Origin: Gemmatimonadota bacterium
GTDB taxonomy: Bacteria > Gemmatimonadota > Gemmatimonadetes > Gemmatimonadales > GWC2-71-9
Direction of reading: 5' to 3'
DNA: 64,000 nucleotides
NCBI GenBank assembly: GCA_003222115.1
Contig: QHUL01000053.1
Location: 62,001-126,000, forward strand
In this document: one piece after another, positions 42,610 through 51,996 of the stretch
Numbering within the stretch: the stretch's first letter is position 1
How the letters are laid out: the number at the start of each line of letters is the position of its first letter
Position numbers and translations under genes: made by a program
Notes under the pieces: generated by a model
The model's database searches: none
Seen by the model: only the letters and a program-made list of their open reading frames with translations
Told to the model about the DNA's origin: nothing

Positions 42610-43694
42610 CGCGTTGCGCGGCTGGTCACGCGCCTCCGCACCAATTCGATCATGACCCGCTCGGCAATCTGTCCCAGCGGCAGAACCGCGTCTACGCCGC
42701 CGGCCTGCACCGCGGCGGCGGGCATCCCGGGAATCACGGACGACTCGCGGTCCTGGGCGATGCCGCCACCGCCGGCGTCGCGGATCGCCCGCAGCCCCTC
42801 GGCGCCGTCGCGCCCCATTCCGGTCAGCACGACGCCGACGCCCTGCGCCCCGAACACGGCCGCCACCGAGCGGAACAGCGGGTCCGCGGCCGGGCGCACG
42901 CCCCACACCGGCGCGCTCTGGTCGAGGGCGATCATCGGTCCGTCGGGAGCGGGCACCACTCGCATATGATAATCGCCCGGCGCCACGTACGCCGTGTCCG
43001 CGACCAGCGGCGCGCCGTCGTCCGCTTCCACGACGCGCAGCGCGCTCATCGAGTCCAGCCGCTCGGCGAGGCTGCGAGTGAACTTGGGCGGCATGTGCTG
43101 CACCACGAGCACGGCCGCGCCACACCCCGGGGAGAGCCGCGGCACCACGTCCGCGAGCGCGCGCGGGCCACCGGTGGACGCGGCGAGCGCGACGACGCAG
43201 CGCGCCCGCGCGCGCAGCGCGGTGTCCCCGCGGCGCGGCGCCACCGGCGGCCGGGCGAGCATCGGGACGCGCGACACGTCGGCGGCGAGGGCGCGCTCCA
43301 CGGCGGCGACGAGCTGCGGGCCCATGCGCAGCATCGCCGCCCGGTCCGCCTCCTGCGGCTTGGCCACGATCTCCACGGCGCCGAGCTCCAGCGCCCGGAT
43401 CGCGGCGCCGGTCCCCGGGCCGGCGTGGGCGCTCACGACCACGATGGGCCGCGGCGCTTCCGACATGATGTAGCCGATCGCGCCGAGGCCGTCGAGCTCG
43501 GGCATCTCGAGGTCCATCGTCACCACGTCGGGCTCGAACTGGTGCACCTTGCGCACGGCGTCGAACCCGTCCCGTGCCGTCGCGATCACGTCGAACCCGC
43601 GCAGCACGTCGCTCAGCACGCGCCGCATCAGGGCGCTGTCGTCCACCACGAGGACGCGCGGGGTGGAGCCGCGGCGCTCAGATGACGACGGCAT
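42606..43694 (-). CDS. cheB: protein-glutamate methylesterase CheB
   Basis: A 362-residue response regulator with a receiver domain ([14 protein letters not shown], phosphoacceptor in [14 protein letters not shown]) and a C-terminal methylesterase domain with the catalytic Ser in [10 protein letters not shown], His in [10 protein letters not shown] and Asp in GMGRDGAEG. It removes methyl groups from, or deamidates, receptor glutamines. No receptor gene is in the operon, so its substrate is elsewhere. It overlaps cheD by 17 bases. Confidence 0.95.
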   Translation of the reverse strand: MPSSSERRGSTPRVLVVDDSALMRRVLSDVLRGFDVIATARDGFDAVRKVHQFEPDVVTMDLEMPELDGLGAIGYIMSEAPRPIVVVSAHAGPGTGAAIRALELGAVEIVAKPQEADRAAMLRMGPQLVAAVERALAADVSRVPMLARPPVAPRRGDTALRARARCVVALAASTGGPRALADVVPRLSPGCGAAVLVVQHMPPKFTRSLAERLDSMSALRVVEADDGAPLVADTAYVAPGDYHMRVVPAPDGPMIALDQSAPVWGVRPAADPLFRSVAAVFGAQGVGVVLTGMGRDGAEGLRAIRDAGGGGIAQDRESSVIPGMPAAAVQAGGVDAVLPLGQIAERVMIELVRRRVTSRATR

Positions 43695-44172
43695 CGCTCC
43701 CCACGGTCCGGATCTCGACGTGGCCGTCGACCACGTGGAAGCGGACGGAGCGGCCCGCGCCGCCGCCCACGGCCTGGCGCGCCAGCGGGATGGAGGCGGC
43801 GCGCAGGGCGTCGCGCGCGGCGACGACGTTGCGCTCGCCCATTTGCACGCTGCCCGGCGTCATCAGCTGGGCGAACATGCTCGCCCCGCCCGCGAGCTTC
43901 GCGACGAGGCGCCGGGGGTCGGCCCCGAGCGCCCGCAGCCGCTCGACGAGGAACGGCACCGCCGTGTCGGGAAACTTCGCGGGATTGGTGGCGTCGTGCG
44001 CGAGGCTGCGCGACGGCAACAGGATGTGGGCCATCCCCCCGGCGCCGGCGGCCGCGTCGTGCAGCATGATGGCGACGCAGGACCCGAGCCCGAGCGTGAC
44101 GATGACCGCATCGCCGCGCTCCGCGGCCCACTCCGCCACCTTTACGATGGTCTCCTTCGGGGCGGGACTCAT
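43678..44172 (-). CDS. cheD: chemoreceptor glutamine deamidase CheD
   Basis: A 164-residue deamidase acting on receptor glutamines and, in several bacteria, a partner of CheC. The catalytic Cys is in [14 protein letters not shown] and the His in [24 protein letters not shown] and GGASMF are also typical. The ATG overlaps cheR by 4 bases. Together with CheC in the same operon this suggests Bacillus-type adaptation. Confidence 0.94.
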   Translation of the reverse strand: MSPAPKETIVKVAEWAAERGDAVIVTLGLGSCVAIMLHDAAAGAGGMAHILLPSRSLAHDATNPAKFPDTAVPFLVERLRALGADPRRLVAKLAGGASMFAQLMTPGSVQMGERNVVAARDALRAASIPLARQAVGGGAGRSVRFHVVDGHVEIRTVGSDAVVI

Positions 44173-44987
44173 GCCGGCCGGCGGTAGATCCGCTCCCGCG
44201 GCTCCTCGAGCACGAGGCGCTCCCGCGCCGCCCCGAACAGCGTCTCGACCTTGCCGAGCAGCAGGACGCCTCCCGGCGCGAGGGCCTCGGCGAACGCCAG
44301 GAAGAGCCGCTCCTGCGTCGGTCGATCGAAGTAGATCACCACGTTGCGGCACACGATCAGGTCGTACGGGGGCGCGGGCGGCGGCTCGCACGTGAGGTCG
44401 TGTTTCAGCACGCGCACGAGGCGCTGCAGCGCCGGGCCCGGGCGGCGCGGCGCGTCGGCGGTGAAGTAGCGTCGCACGAGCTCCGCCGGCGTTTCGCTGA
44501 AGGCGCTCTCGGGGAAGGCCGCGGCGCGCGTGCGCTCGAGGCTGGTGCGGTCCACGTCGGTCGCATCCACGCGCGCCCGGCCGAGCCGGCCCTCCTGGTC
44601 GAGTCGCCGCCCCGTCTCGGCCAGCGCGACCGCGATCGTATAGGGCTCCTCGCCCGACGCGCACCCCGCCGACCAGACCCGCACCTCGCCGCGGCGCCGC
44701 TCCCACAGCTCGACGAGGTAGGGCGCGAGCGCGCGCCACGTCTCGGCGTTGCGGAAGAACTTCGTCACGTTGATCGTGAGAGCGTCGAGCAGCAGGTCGT
44801 ATTCGCCCGCGTCGCCGTCGAGCAGCCGCGCGTAGTCCTCGAAGGTGTGGACGCCGCGCGCCCGCATGCGCACCGCGATGCGGCGCCGCAGGCACTTCTC
44901 CTTGTAGGCCTCGCAGACGACGCCCCGCGCGTCGGAGATCTTCCGGGTGAGCGCCCGAAAGGCCCGCGCGTCCTGCTCCGGCGTCAC
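44169..44987 (-). CDS. cheR: chemotaxis protein methyltransferase CheR
   Basis: A 272-residue SAM-dependent methyltransferase that methylates receptor glutamates. It has the N-terminal helical domain (about 5-75), VTKFFRNAETWRAL, the SAM motif VWSAGCASGEEPYTIAVAL and VCRNVVIYFDRPTQERLF. There is no receptor-tethering TPR or pentapeptide extension. The GTG start at 44987 overlaps the preceding stop by 4 bases. Confidence 0.95.
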   Translation of the reverse strand: MTPEQDARAFRALTRKISDARGVVCEAYKEKCLRRRIAVRMRARGVHTFEDYARLLDGDAGEYDLLLDALTINVTKFFRNAETWRALAPYLVELWERRRGEVRVWSAGCASGEEPYTIAVALAETGRRLDQEGRLGRARVDATDVDRTSLERTRAAAFPESAFSETPAELVRRYFTADAPRRPGPALQRLVRVLKHDLTCEPPPAPPYDLIVCRNVVIYFDRPTQERLFLAFAEALAPGGVLLLGKVETLFGAARERLVLEEPRERIYRRPA

Positions 44988-46600
44988 GACAGCGCGCTCA
45001 GCGTGTCCAGATTGGCCTTGACGAGCTCGTGCTTGGGGTTGAGCTCCAGCGCCTTGCGCCACAGCTGGGCCGCCAGCTCCCGGTCGTTCCGCTTGTAGGC
45101 GATGTTGCCGAGCTTGAAGTACACGTCGTCCCCGAGGTCGGGGGCGAGCTCCACGGCGCGGCTGTAGGCGTCCCACGCCTCGTCGTAGCGCGACCCGCGG
45201 TAGGCGAGGTCGGCCAGGTTCTTGGACAGCTGCGGCAGCGACGGCTCGTTCTTGCGGGCGGTGCGCACCAGCTCCTCCGCGGCCTCGAGGTCGCCGGCCA
45301 GCTCCTTCAGCACGGCCAGGTTGTTGAGCAGCACGGCGTGCGTCGGGTAGGCGGCGGCTGCCTCCCCGGCCAGCTGCTCGGCGAGCTCGAAGTCCCCCGC
45401 CCCCGCGGCCGCCAGGGCGCGCGCCCAGTACCACGCGGCGGGCGGCGTCTCGCCCGCGAGCTCCTTCGCGCGGTCGAGCCGGCCGGCGGCGCTCGCGTAG
45501 TCGCCCTGCTTCAGGGCGACGATGCCCCACCCCAGGTACACGCGGACGTCCGTGCGGGCACGCGCCGCCGCCTCCGCGTAGGCAGCCTCCGCCTCCTTCA
45601 GCCGGCCGAGCTGCTCGTAGGCGTAGGCGAGGTTGTGGAACACCGCGGGCCGACCACCCCCCTTCTCGGCCGCGAGCCGCAGGGCCTCCATCGCTTCACG
45701 CCAGCGCGCCTGCTTCAGGGCGACGAGCCCGATGAAGAAGTGGGCGTTCGCCTCGCCGGGCCGCAGCTCCGCCACCCGCCGGAACTCGCGTGCCGCCTCG
45801 TCCAGCATCCCGGTCTTGTAGAAGGCGATGCCCAGGTTGCGGTGCTCCTCGACGCGGGCGTCGGTGATGTGCCGGTCCACCGCCGACGCGGTGCGGCCCG
45901 CACGATGCACGAATCCGGCGGTGATCAGGCCGTAGAGGGCCTTGCCGATCTCGAATTCCCCGAGCCCGGAGTCCTCGATCACCTGGTTCATGTCGCGCGC
46001 GCCGTCGAGCAACGGCAGCACGCGCTGCTGCGTTTCGGTGAGCGCGGCCTCGCTGATCGCGAGCCGGTCCTTGTCGACGGTGAAGATCAGGTCGAACGAG
46101 GGGATCTTCTTCTCGATCAGGCTCCACTCGTCCACCCGGCGCGCGCCTTCGAGCAGCAGCGACTCCGGGTTGATGTTGACCAGGAAGTCCTGGCGCTCCG
46201 GCCGCACCTCGCTCTCGAAGTTGAAGGTCCCCTGGGTCCAGGTGAAGAGATAGTAGACCGATTCTTCGATCTGGACCCGCATGTAGCGCTCCAGGTCCTC
46301 CTGGCTGATCACTCCCATCCCGACCAGGATTTCGCCCAGCTTCTTGTCGCGCTCCTTCGATTGCCGGTGGATGGCGGCGTCGAGCTGGTCCGACCTGATC
46401 TTCTGGTGCTTCACCAGAATGTCGCCGAGCCGGTCGCGCCGGTTGACGATCGAGGCGTAGCAGATGCGCCCCTTGTCGAAGTAGATGTAGCCGAAGTTGG
46501 AACGATCCGCGATCGAGAGACACCCGGTCTTCTGCCCCAGCGCCAACAGCTGCAGCACGTCGGGGAGCGAAGCCTCCTTGAGCGAGCCTTTGATCGCCAT
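44984..46600 (-). CDS. DUF4388 protein with MshEN-like motifs and TPR repeats
   Basis: A 538-residue cytoplasmic protein. It starts with a DUF4388 (PATAN-type) domain (LKEASLPDVLQLLALGQKTG, about 6-50), then two 24-residue motifs RLGDILVKHQKI... (57-80) and KLGEILVGMGVI... (87-110) like those of MshEN domains, which bind cyclic-di-GMP in type IV pilus and type II secretion ATPases. A winged-helix-like middle part and about seven TPRs (from residue 250) follow. PATAN proteins in cyanobacteria control pilus motility, so a link to pili is plausible. It is a paralogue of the 50837-51994 product. Confidence 0.8.
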   Translation of the reverse strand: MAIKGSLKEASLPDVLQLLALGQKTGCLSIADRSNFGYIYFDKGRICYASIVNRRDRLGDILVKHQKIRSDQLDAAIHRQSKERDKKLGEILVGMGVISQEDLERYMRVQIEESVYYLFTWTQGTFNFESEVRPERQDFLVNINPESLLLEGARRVDEWSLIEKKIPSFDLIFTVDKDRLAISEAALTETQQRVLPLLDGARDMNQVIEDSGLGEFEIGKALYGLITAGFVHRAGRTASAVDRHITDARVEEHRNLGIAFYKTGMLDEAAREFRRVAELRPGEANAHFFIGLVALKQARWREAMEALRLAAEKGGGRPAVFHNLAYAYEQLGRLKEAEAAYAEAAARARTDVRVYLGWGIVALKQGDYASAAGRLDRAKELAGETPPAAWYWARALAAAGAGDFELAEQLAGEAAAAYPTHAVLLNNLAVLKELAGDLEAAEELVRTARKNEPSLPQLSKNLADLAYRGSRYDEAWDAYSRAVELAPDLGDDVYFKLGNIAYKRNDRELAAQLWRKALELNPKHELVKANLDTLSALS

Positions 46601-46601
46601 G

Positions 46602-48554
46602 CTAGCGGTATTCCTCGATCAGGCGGTCGGCGACGTCCGGCCAATCCCACACCATCTTCTCGCGGCTCTTCACCCCGCCCATGCTCGAGACCACGATCCC
46701 GCTGGTGCGCAGCCCGCCGGAGCGCCGCGCCTCGCGCGGCTGTCCCTCCAGCACGTCGCGCGCCAGCCCGGCGGTGAGCGGCACGTCTTGCGCCGCGGCG
46801 CTGCTCACCACGCGTTGCAGCACGGGAATGAGGCTGCGCACGGAGTCGACCGGGCGATCCGCCAGATAATCGAGCAGGGCCGCGTCAGGCGGGGTGCCCG
46901 GCTGGGCCAGCGCCTGCTCCAAGAAGTGTCGCTTCAGTTCGCGGTCCGGCTCGGAGATCTCGGCCACGAGCCCGCCGCCCAGACGGGTGACGATGCGCTC
47001 CTCCAGTCCCTCGAGGGCGCCGGGTGGCGCGGGCGCCGTGAAGACGAGCTGGCGCTCCTTGTCGAGGAGCAGGTTGAAGAGGTTGAACAACTCTTCCTGG
47101 GTGCGATCCTTCCCCGCGAGCAGGTGAACGTCGTCGAGCAGCAGTGCCGTCGCGCGCCGGTAGCGCGCGCGCCACCAGTCCACCCGGTCGCCGTCGATCG
47201 CGGCGATCAGCTCGTCGATGAACGCCTGAGTCGAGAGGCATGCCACCACCGCTCCCCTGGCGCGGGCGAGCTCCAGGCCGATCGCGTTCAGCAGATGGGT
47301 TTTCCCGAGCCCGCTCTTCCCGACCAGGACGAGCGGATTGTACTTCTTCCCGGGCCGCTTGATCACGTCGCGCGCGGCGCTCACCGCCACGTCGTTCGAC
47401 GGGCCGACGGCGTAGGTCGCGAGCGCGAACGCCGCCGAGGGACCCGGCGGCGGCGCCGCGCCCGTGCGCACTTCTGCCGCCGCCGCCTCCGCATCGGCGA
47501 GGCGCTCCGGATCGCGGAACTGGCTCTGTCCCGAGGCCTGCGGGTCGAGCTGCGCCACCTCGGTCTCCAGCACCTTCAGACGCTCGACGTCCTTCTCGTA
47601 GGCGTCGATCGCGTCATCCACCGCGGCCGGCGCTTGCTGCTCGAGCAGCGCCTCGAGGCGTCGCGTGCGGTAGCCTTCGCCCTCCCACCGCAGGATCGCC
47701 TCCGCGACCCGCGCCCGCCACGCCTCGACGGCCTTGCCGAGCCCCACGGTCACGTCGGCGAGGAACTGCCCGAACTCGTCGCCGGCCGGCGCGGCGCCGC
47801 GCGCCGCGGCGGCGCCCGCCGGTACCGCGGCCTCCGCTTTCAAGCCGAGCAGCTGCTTCGCCGTCGCCGCGTTGATCTGCGTCTCGTTGACGGCCTGGTA
47901 GGCGACCAGCCGGTTCAGCGCGCCCATCAGCTCCCGCACGTTGTCGAACGCCGCCCCCGCCACGGTCTCGAGCACGCCCGGCGCGAACCGCGCGGCGCGC
48001 TCCTCCGCCTTCCGCCGCAGGATCGCGACCCGCGTCTCGTAGTCCGGCGGCCCGATATCGACGACCAGCCCGCCCGAGAACCGCGAGATCAGGCGCTCGT
48101 CCAGATCCGCGATCTCGCCCGGTGGCCGGTCGCTCGTCAGCACGATCTGGTGCGCGGCCACCTGCAGCGCCTCGGTGAGCCGCAGCAGCTCGGACTGCAT
48201 CTCCTTGCGCTTCGCGAGGAACTGCACGTCGTCCACCAGCAGCACGTCCACTCCCTGGAAGCGACGCCGGAACGCGTCGCCCTGGCCGGCCGCGATGGCG
48301 GCGTGAAACGCCTCCACGTATTCGTCGAGCGTCAGATACTCGATGTTGAGCCCCGGGGCGAGCTTCTTCGCGGCCTGGCCGATCGCCATGAGGAGATGCG
48401 TCTTGCCGAGCCCCGAGCCGCTGTAGACGAACAGCGGGTTGTAGGCCGACCCGGGCGTCTCGGCGACGGTGCGCCCGGCGGTGACGGCGAGGCGGTTCGC
48501 CGCCCCCACCACGAAGGTGTCGAACGCGTATTTGGGATTGAGCGCGGTCGTCAC
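46602..48554 (-). CDS. tandem DnaA-type AAA+ ATPase without DNA-binding domain
   Basis: A 650-residue protein holding two DnaA domain III-like ATPases. The first (1-235) begins [19 protein letters not shown], as in replication initiators, with Walker A GSGLGKTH (46-53), Walker B VLLVDD (104-109), RLISRFSGG box (154-162) and sensor 2 Arg207. The second (376-600) starts [13 protein letters not shown], with GKSGLGKTH (412-420), LLLDDVH (471-477), RIVTRLGGG (520-528) and Arg573. A helical linker (256-370) joins them. The helix-turn-helix domain IV that binds DnaA boxes is absent, as is a recognisable domain I; the C-terminus ends [18 protein letters not shown]. It lies between MglA and DUF4388 genes and overlaps mglA by 4 bases, so it probably acts as an assembly or localisation ATPase, not in replication. 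Confidence 0.85.
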   Translation of the reverse strand: MTTALNPKYAFDTFVVGAANRLAVTAGRTVAETPGSAYNPLFVYSGSGLGKTHLLMAIGQAAKKLAPGLNIEYLTLDEYVEAFHAAIAAGQGDAFRRRFQGVDVLLVDDVQFLAKRKEMQSELLRLTEALQVAAHQIVLTSDRPPGEIADLDERLISRFSGGLVVDIGPPDYETRVAILRRKAEERAARFAPGVLETVAGAAFDNVRELMGALNRLVAYQAVNETQINAATAKQLLGLKAEAAVPAGAAAARGAAPAGDEFGQFLADVTVGLGKAVEAWRARVAEAILRWEGEGYRTRRLEALLEQQAPAAVDDAIDAYEKDVERLKVLETEVAQLDPQASGQSQFRDPERLADAEAAAAEVRTGAAPPPGPSAAFALATYAVGPSNDVAVSAARDVIKRPGKKYNPLVLVGKSGLGKTHLLNAIGLELARARGAVVACLSTQAFIDELIAAIDGDRVDWWRARYRRATALLLDDVHLLAGKDRTQEELFNLFNLLLDKERQLVFTAPAPPGALEGLEERIVTRLGGGLVAEISEPDRELKRHFLEQALAQPGTPPDAALLDYLADRPVDSVRSLIPVLQRVVSSAAAQDVPLTAGLARDVLEGQPREARRSGGLRTSGIVVSSMGGVKSREKMVWDWPDVADRLIEEYR

Positions 48555-49150
48555 GCCGTACTCCCGGCGGCGAGCCGCTTCAGCACCAGCTCGGAGATCC
48601 CCTTCAGCGTCTCGAATACGCCCGTGCCGTGCAGCGCGTCGGCCGCGAAGCTCGGCACGCCGCGGAAGTTGAGGGCGTCGTCGAGGTCCGCCGGCGAGAG
48701 GATCAGCTCCCGCGGCAAGTCCTGCTTGTTGTACTGCATGGCGAGCGGCACGGCGCGGACGTCCACACCGTGCTCCAGCAGGTTGCTCTGCAGGTTCTGG
48801 AGGCTCTCCACGTTCTCGTCGAGCTGGCGCGCCTGGCTGTCGGCGACGAACACGACCCCGTCGGCGCCCTGCAGCACGAGCCGGCGCGTCGCGTTGTAAT
48901 AGACCTGGCCCGGGACCGTGTAGAGCTGGAACCGGGTCGCGAACCCGGAGATCTGGCCCAGGTCGATCGGCAGGAAGTCGAAGAACAGCGTGCGGTCGGT
49001 CTGGGTGGCGAGCGAGACCAGCCGCCCGCGGCGAGCCTCGGGGACCCGCCCGTACACGTAGTGCAGGTTGGTCGTCTTGCCGGAGCGTCCGGGCCCGTAG
49101 TAGACGATCTTGCAGGTGATCTCGCGCGTCGTGAAGTTGACCAGCGACAA
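48551..49150 (-). CDS. mglA: MglA-type small GTPase
   Basis: A 199-residue Ras-like GTPase of the MglA group. Visible are the P-loop [13 protein letters not shown] (18-30), [17 protein letters not shown], the MglA-specific [22 protein letters not shown] in place of the usual DxxG region, and NKQDLP (about 142-147). In Myxococcus and Thermus, MglA-GTP marks the leading pole and switches motility motors, with MglB as its GAP. Roadblock proteins encoded just upstream are its likely partners. Confidence 0.93.
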   Translation of the reverse strand: MSLVNFTTREITCKIVYYGPGRSGKTTNLHYVYGRVPEARRGRLVSLATQTDRTLFFDFLPIDLGQISGFATRFQLYTVPGQVYYNATRRLVLQGADGVVFVADSQARQLDENVESLQNLQSNLLEHGVDVRAVPLAMQYNKQDLPRELILSPADLDDALNFRGVPSFAADALHGTGVFETLKGISELVLKRLAAGSTA

Positions 49151-49154
49151 GGGC

Positions 49155-49625
49155 CTACCTCCCGAACAGCGTGTTGAGGCTGTCGCTCAACTCGCGCTCG
49201 AAGTCCGCTGCGAGCACCTGCTTGGGCACGCCTTCCTTCGGACACGCCGCCTGGAGATCCGCGACGAGCTGCTCGAAGAATAACTGCACCAAGCCGACCG
49301 ACGAAACTTCGAGGTCGTAGACGACGAGCACCACGAGCATCCCACGCGCCGTGCCGAAGCCCGCCAGGAAGATGCCGTGCCGCTCGCCCTGGTGAGTCAG
49401 GGCGGCGAACGGCGGCTGCTTCAGCTCCTTCGCCATCGCGGCCGTGGAGGCAATGATGGCGGCTCCGAGCGCCGCGGCCGACATCACCTCCACCGCCCGG
49501 GAGAAGCCGTGTTGGGCCATCACCTGCCCCGCCGACGTCATCACGAGGACCAGGCGCGCCTCCGCCTCCTTCGTGAACTTGACGAGGGGCTGGAGCGTCC
49601 AGGCCTCGACGGCGCGCGTCGTCAT
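49155..49625 (-). CDS. roadblock/LC7-like protein
   Basis: A 156-residue protein with a roadblock-type alpha/beta core ([44 protein letters not shown], then [22 protein letters not shown]) and a C-terminal helical tail. Roadblock dimers act as platforms or GTPase-activating partners for small GTPases. It lies 4 bases before mglA and overlaps the next roadblock gene by 4 bases. It is longer than MglB, so it could be a scaffold more than a GAP. Confidence 0.82.
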   Translation of the reverse strand: MTTRAVEAWTLQPLVKFTKEAEARLVLVMTSAGQVMAQHGFSRAVEVMSAAALGAAIIASTAAMAKELKQPPFAALTHQGERHGIFLAGFGTARGMLVVLVVYDLEVSSVGLVQLFFEQLVADLQAACPKEGVPKQVLAADFERELSDSLNTLFGR

Positions 49626-49975
49626 CGCACGGCCTCCGCGGCGCGCAGCAGCTCCAGGCGCACCAGACCGACGTTGACGTCGGGCTCGGCCACCGCCACC
49701 ACGACGATCCCCGAGGCCGCGGGCACGACCAGCAGGGCCCCCTGCTCGCCCTGCAGATGCCAGAACACGCTCGCGCCCACGCCCGCGGCCGCCATCGCCC
49801 GGCGCAGCCGGTTGGCCAGGCTGGCGGCGAGGGCGGCGACGGCCGACCCCTTGATCCCCTCCATCAGATGCTCCGCCACGACGAGCCCGTCGTCGCTCGA
49901 GACGATCATCGCCCCGCGCACCCCGCGCACGCGGGTGACGAGGTCGAGCGAGCGGGCGTAGCCGGTGGCGGTCAC
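49622..49975 (-). CDS. roadblock/LC7 protein, MglB-like
   Basis: A 117-residue minimal roadblock domain (RVRGVRGAMIVSSDDGLVVAEHL, AALAASLANRLRRAM, GALLVVPAASGIVVVAVAEPDVNVGLVRLEL), the size and pattern of MglB GAPs. The GTG start at 49975 overlaps the upstream gene by 4 bases. Being close to mglA, it is the best candidate for the MglA GAP in this operon. Confidence 0.82.
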   Translation of the reverse strand: MTATGYARSLDLVTRVRGVRGAMIVSSDDGLVVAEHLMEGIKGSAVAALAASLANRLRRAMAAAGVGASVFWHLQGEQGALLVVPAASGIVVVAVAEPDVNVGLVRLELLRAAEAVR

Positions 49976-50844
49976 GCCTGCTGCTCCAGCCAGCGCCGCG
50001 CGGCCATGGCGGCCCGCTGCGCGATGATCGCCAGCCGCCCCATCGGGACCGACCGGTCGCGCACCACCAGCAGGAGGGCGTCGGGCCCGGGTTGGGCGAG
50101 GTGGACGTGCCCGAGCTGGCCCTCGGCCGCGAGTCCGGTCCAGGCGCCGAATCCGAGCAGCTTCGCCGTGCGCCCCGCCTCCAGCGAGACGCCGGCCAGG
50201 TAGGCGGCGACCGCCTCGGTCACGTCGGCGCCGTTCCAGTCGCGCAGCGCCCCGCCCAGCACGCGGCCCGCGGCGTCGAGCAGCAGCAGCCCCTCCTGCG
50301 CGCCCTCGAGCCCGGCGAACACGCGACGGTCCTCGAGCGGCCCGGCGGGCGGCGCCATCGGCTCCTCGGGCACGGGGGGGGACGGGGGCGCGTCCGGCCG
50401 CAGGGCCGCGGCGTGCCCGGCCGGCCGGGCCGCCGCGCTGCCCATGGGCTGGCCCCGGACCATCGCGAGCGCCTGCTGGATCGTGAAGTCGTCCGGCGCC
50501 ACGCGCTCCGCCTCCTCCAGGTGAGCGACCGCCTGCGCCACGTCGCCGACCTTGAAATAGAGGAAGGCGAGCCCCTTGAGCGCGCCCATGTGGCCGGGCG
50601 CGATGCGCCGGGCCATGTCCCACTCGTCGAAGGCGCGCTCGTAGTCGCGCTTGTCGGCGAGGATGCGCGCGTACAGGTCGTGGGCATCGGCCAGGTGCGG
50701 GTGGCGCTCCAGCCCGTTCAGCGCGACCCGGTGAGCGGCGTCGAGCTGCCCCCGCTGTCGCAGCAGATCGGCGAGCCGCAGGAACACGAGGCTCTGCGGA
50801 TCGCGCGCCAGCTCGGCCGAGAGCGTCTTGATCTCGTCAGCCAT
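49972..50844 (-). CDS. TPR protein with C-terminal roadblock-like domain
   Basis: A 290-residue protein with about four TPRs (LARDPQSLVFLRLADLLRQRGQLDAAHRVALNGLERHP and following, to about 135), a Pro-rich linker (about 138-172) and a C-terminal roadblock-like domain (GAQEGLLLLDAAGRVLGGALRD, HVHLAQPGPDALLLVVRDRSVPMGRLAII). The combination suggests an adaptor linking TPR contacts to the Mgl/roadblock switch. It overlaps its upstream neighbour by 8 bases. Confidence 0.75.
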   Translation of the reverse strand: MADEIKTLSAELARDPQSLVFLRLADLLRQRGQLDAAHRVALNGLERHPHLADAHDLYARILADKRDYERAFDEWDMARRIAPGHMGALKGLAFLYFKVGDVAQAVAHLEEAERVAPDDFTIQQALAMVRGQPMGSAAARPAGHAAALRPDAPPSPPVPEEPMAPPAGPLEDRRVFAGLEGAQEGLLLLDAAGRVLGGALRDWNGADVTEAVAAYLAGVSLEAGRTAKLLGFGAWTGLAAEGQLGHVHLAQPGPDALLLVVRDRSVPMGRLAIIAQRAAMAARRWLEQQA

Positions 50845-51994
50845 GGAACCCCGCTCTGCTGTCCGCGAGCGTTTGCGCCGCGGTCTTGGCGCGTCGCACT
50901 TCGCCCTGCTGCGCGAGCTCCGTCTCCGACCGCGCGGCGAGGCGCTCCCACCGGCTCCACTGCTCGACCGCTTCGGCAAAACGCCCGATCGCGGCCAGGG
51001 CGTACCCGAGGTAGCGGTGCCCGGCCGCGAGCAGCGGGTCGAGCGTCAGCCCGCGGCGCAGCTCGTCCACGGCCTCGGCCGCACGGCCTGCGGCGAGGTG
51101 CGCCCGGCCCAACAGCAGGTGCACGACGGGGTCGTGCGGATACAGGCTCCCCGCCTGCTCGGCCGCTGCGCGGGCCGCCTCCAGGTCCTTGCGGGCGAGC
51201 GCCTCCTCGGCCTGGGCCACGAGCGCGGCGAGGTCCGCGGCGCCGCTGGTGCGCTCGCGGCGCAGTGTGCCCGGGTCCGCCAACACCACGACCCCGGCGC
51301 TCTCCAGCCCGAACAGGGTCTTCGCCACGTCGAACTCCGACCGCCCGAGCTCCCGCGCGATGGCGCGCACGTCGCGCTGTCCGTCCACCGCCGCGAGCAC
51401 CTCCCACTCGGGCGGCAGCAGGTCGAGCTCGCCCCCGCCGTCGGACGGCGGCGGTGCGAGCGCCGCGATCACGCCGAGGTGGGGGATGCGGCTCTCGATG
51501 CGCGACCACTCGTCGATGCGGCGCGCCCCCTCCATCAGCAGCGCTTCCGTCGGGATCCGCACGGTCGCCGCGGGGGGGACGTCGAGCAGCGGCCCCTCCA
51601 CGAACGAGAAGTAGCCCTCCCGCCAGCTCATCACCTCGAAGATCACTTCCTCGACCTGGAAGCGAAGCTGGCGCTCCAGCTCGCGCGGCGTGATGGCGCC
51701 GAGCGCCACCAGGATCTCGCCCAGTCGCCGCTTGTCCCCCTGGCGCTGCTGCATGTCGCGCGCGCGCTCGAGATCCGCCTCCGCGATCTTCCCCGTGCGG
51801 AGCAGCAGGCTGCCGAGCGGGTGCGGGTTGCTGCGGATTTCGGCGTAGACGACGGTGCCGTCCTCGAAGTGGATCGTCCCGGCGTTGTGCCGCACCTCGG
51901 AGGTGACGCGCAGCACGCCGGTCTTCCGGCTCAGGTCGAGCAGCTGGAAGACGTCATGGATCCCGAGCTCGCGCAGCGGGCCTTCGATCGCCAT
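50837..51994 (-). CDS. DUF4388 protein with paired MshEN-like motifs, second copy
   Basis: A 385-residue protein with the same order as the 44984-46600 product: DUF4388 (about 1-55), motif pair PLGSLLLRTGKI... (59-82) and RLGEILVALGAI... (90-113), a middle region and a short TPR part near the C-terminus. The second motif is the better match to the MshEN consensus RLGxxLVxxGxI. It lies 2 bases after the large TPR gene. The two copies are diverged, so duplication is old. Confidence 0.8.
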   Translation of the reverse strand: MAIEGPLRELGIHDVFQLLDLSRKTGVLRVTSEVRHNAGTIHFEDGTVVYAEIRSNPHPLGSLLLRTGKIAEADLERARDMQQRQGDKRRLGEILVALGAITPRELERQLRFQVEEVIFEVMSWREGYFSFVEGPLLDVPPAATVRIPTEALLMEGARRIDEWSRIESRIPHLGVIAALAPPPSDGGGELDLLPPEWEVLAAVDGQRDVRAIARELGRSEFDVAKTLFGLESAGVVVLADPGTLRRERTSGAADLAALVAQAEEALARKDLEAARAAAEQAGSLYPHDPVVHLLLGRAHLAAGRAAEAVDELRRGLTLDPLLAAGHRYLGYALAAIGRFAEAVEQWSRWERLAARSETELAQQGEVRRAKTAAQTLADSRAGFHG

Positions 51995-51996
51995 GG

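Noticed and set aside
46602-48554. Replication initiator DnaA, marking an origin of replication
   Set aside because: Two ATPase cores but no domain IV, no dnaN, recF or gyrB neighbours, and no recognised cluster of DnaA boxes; the chemosensory context argues otherwise.
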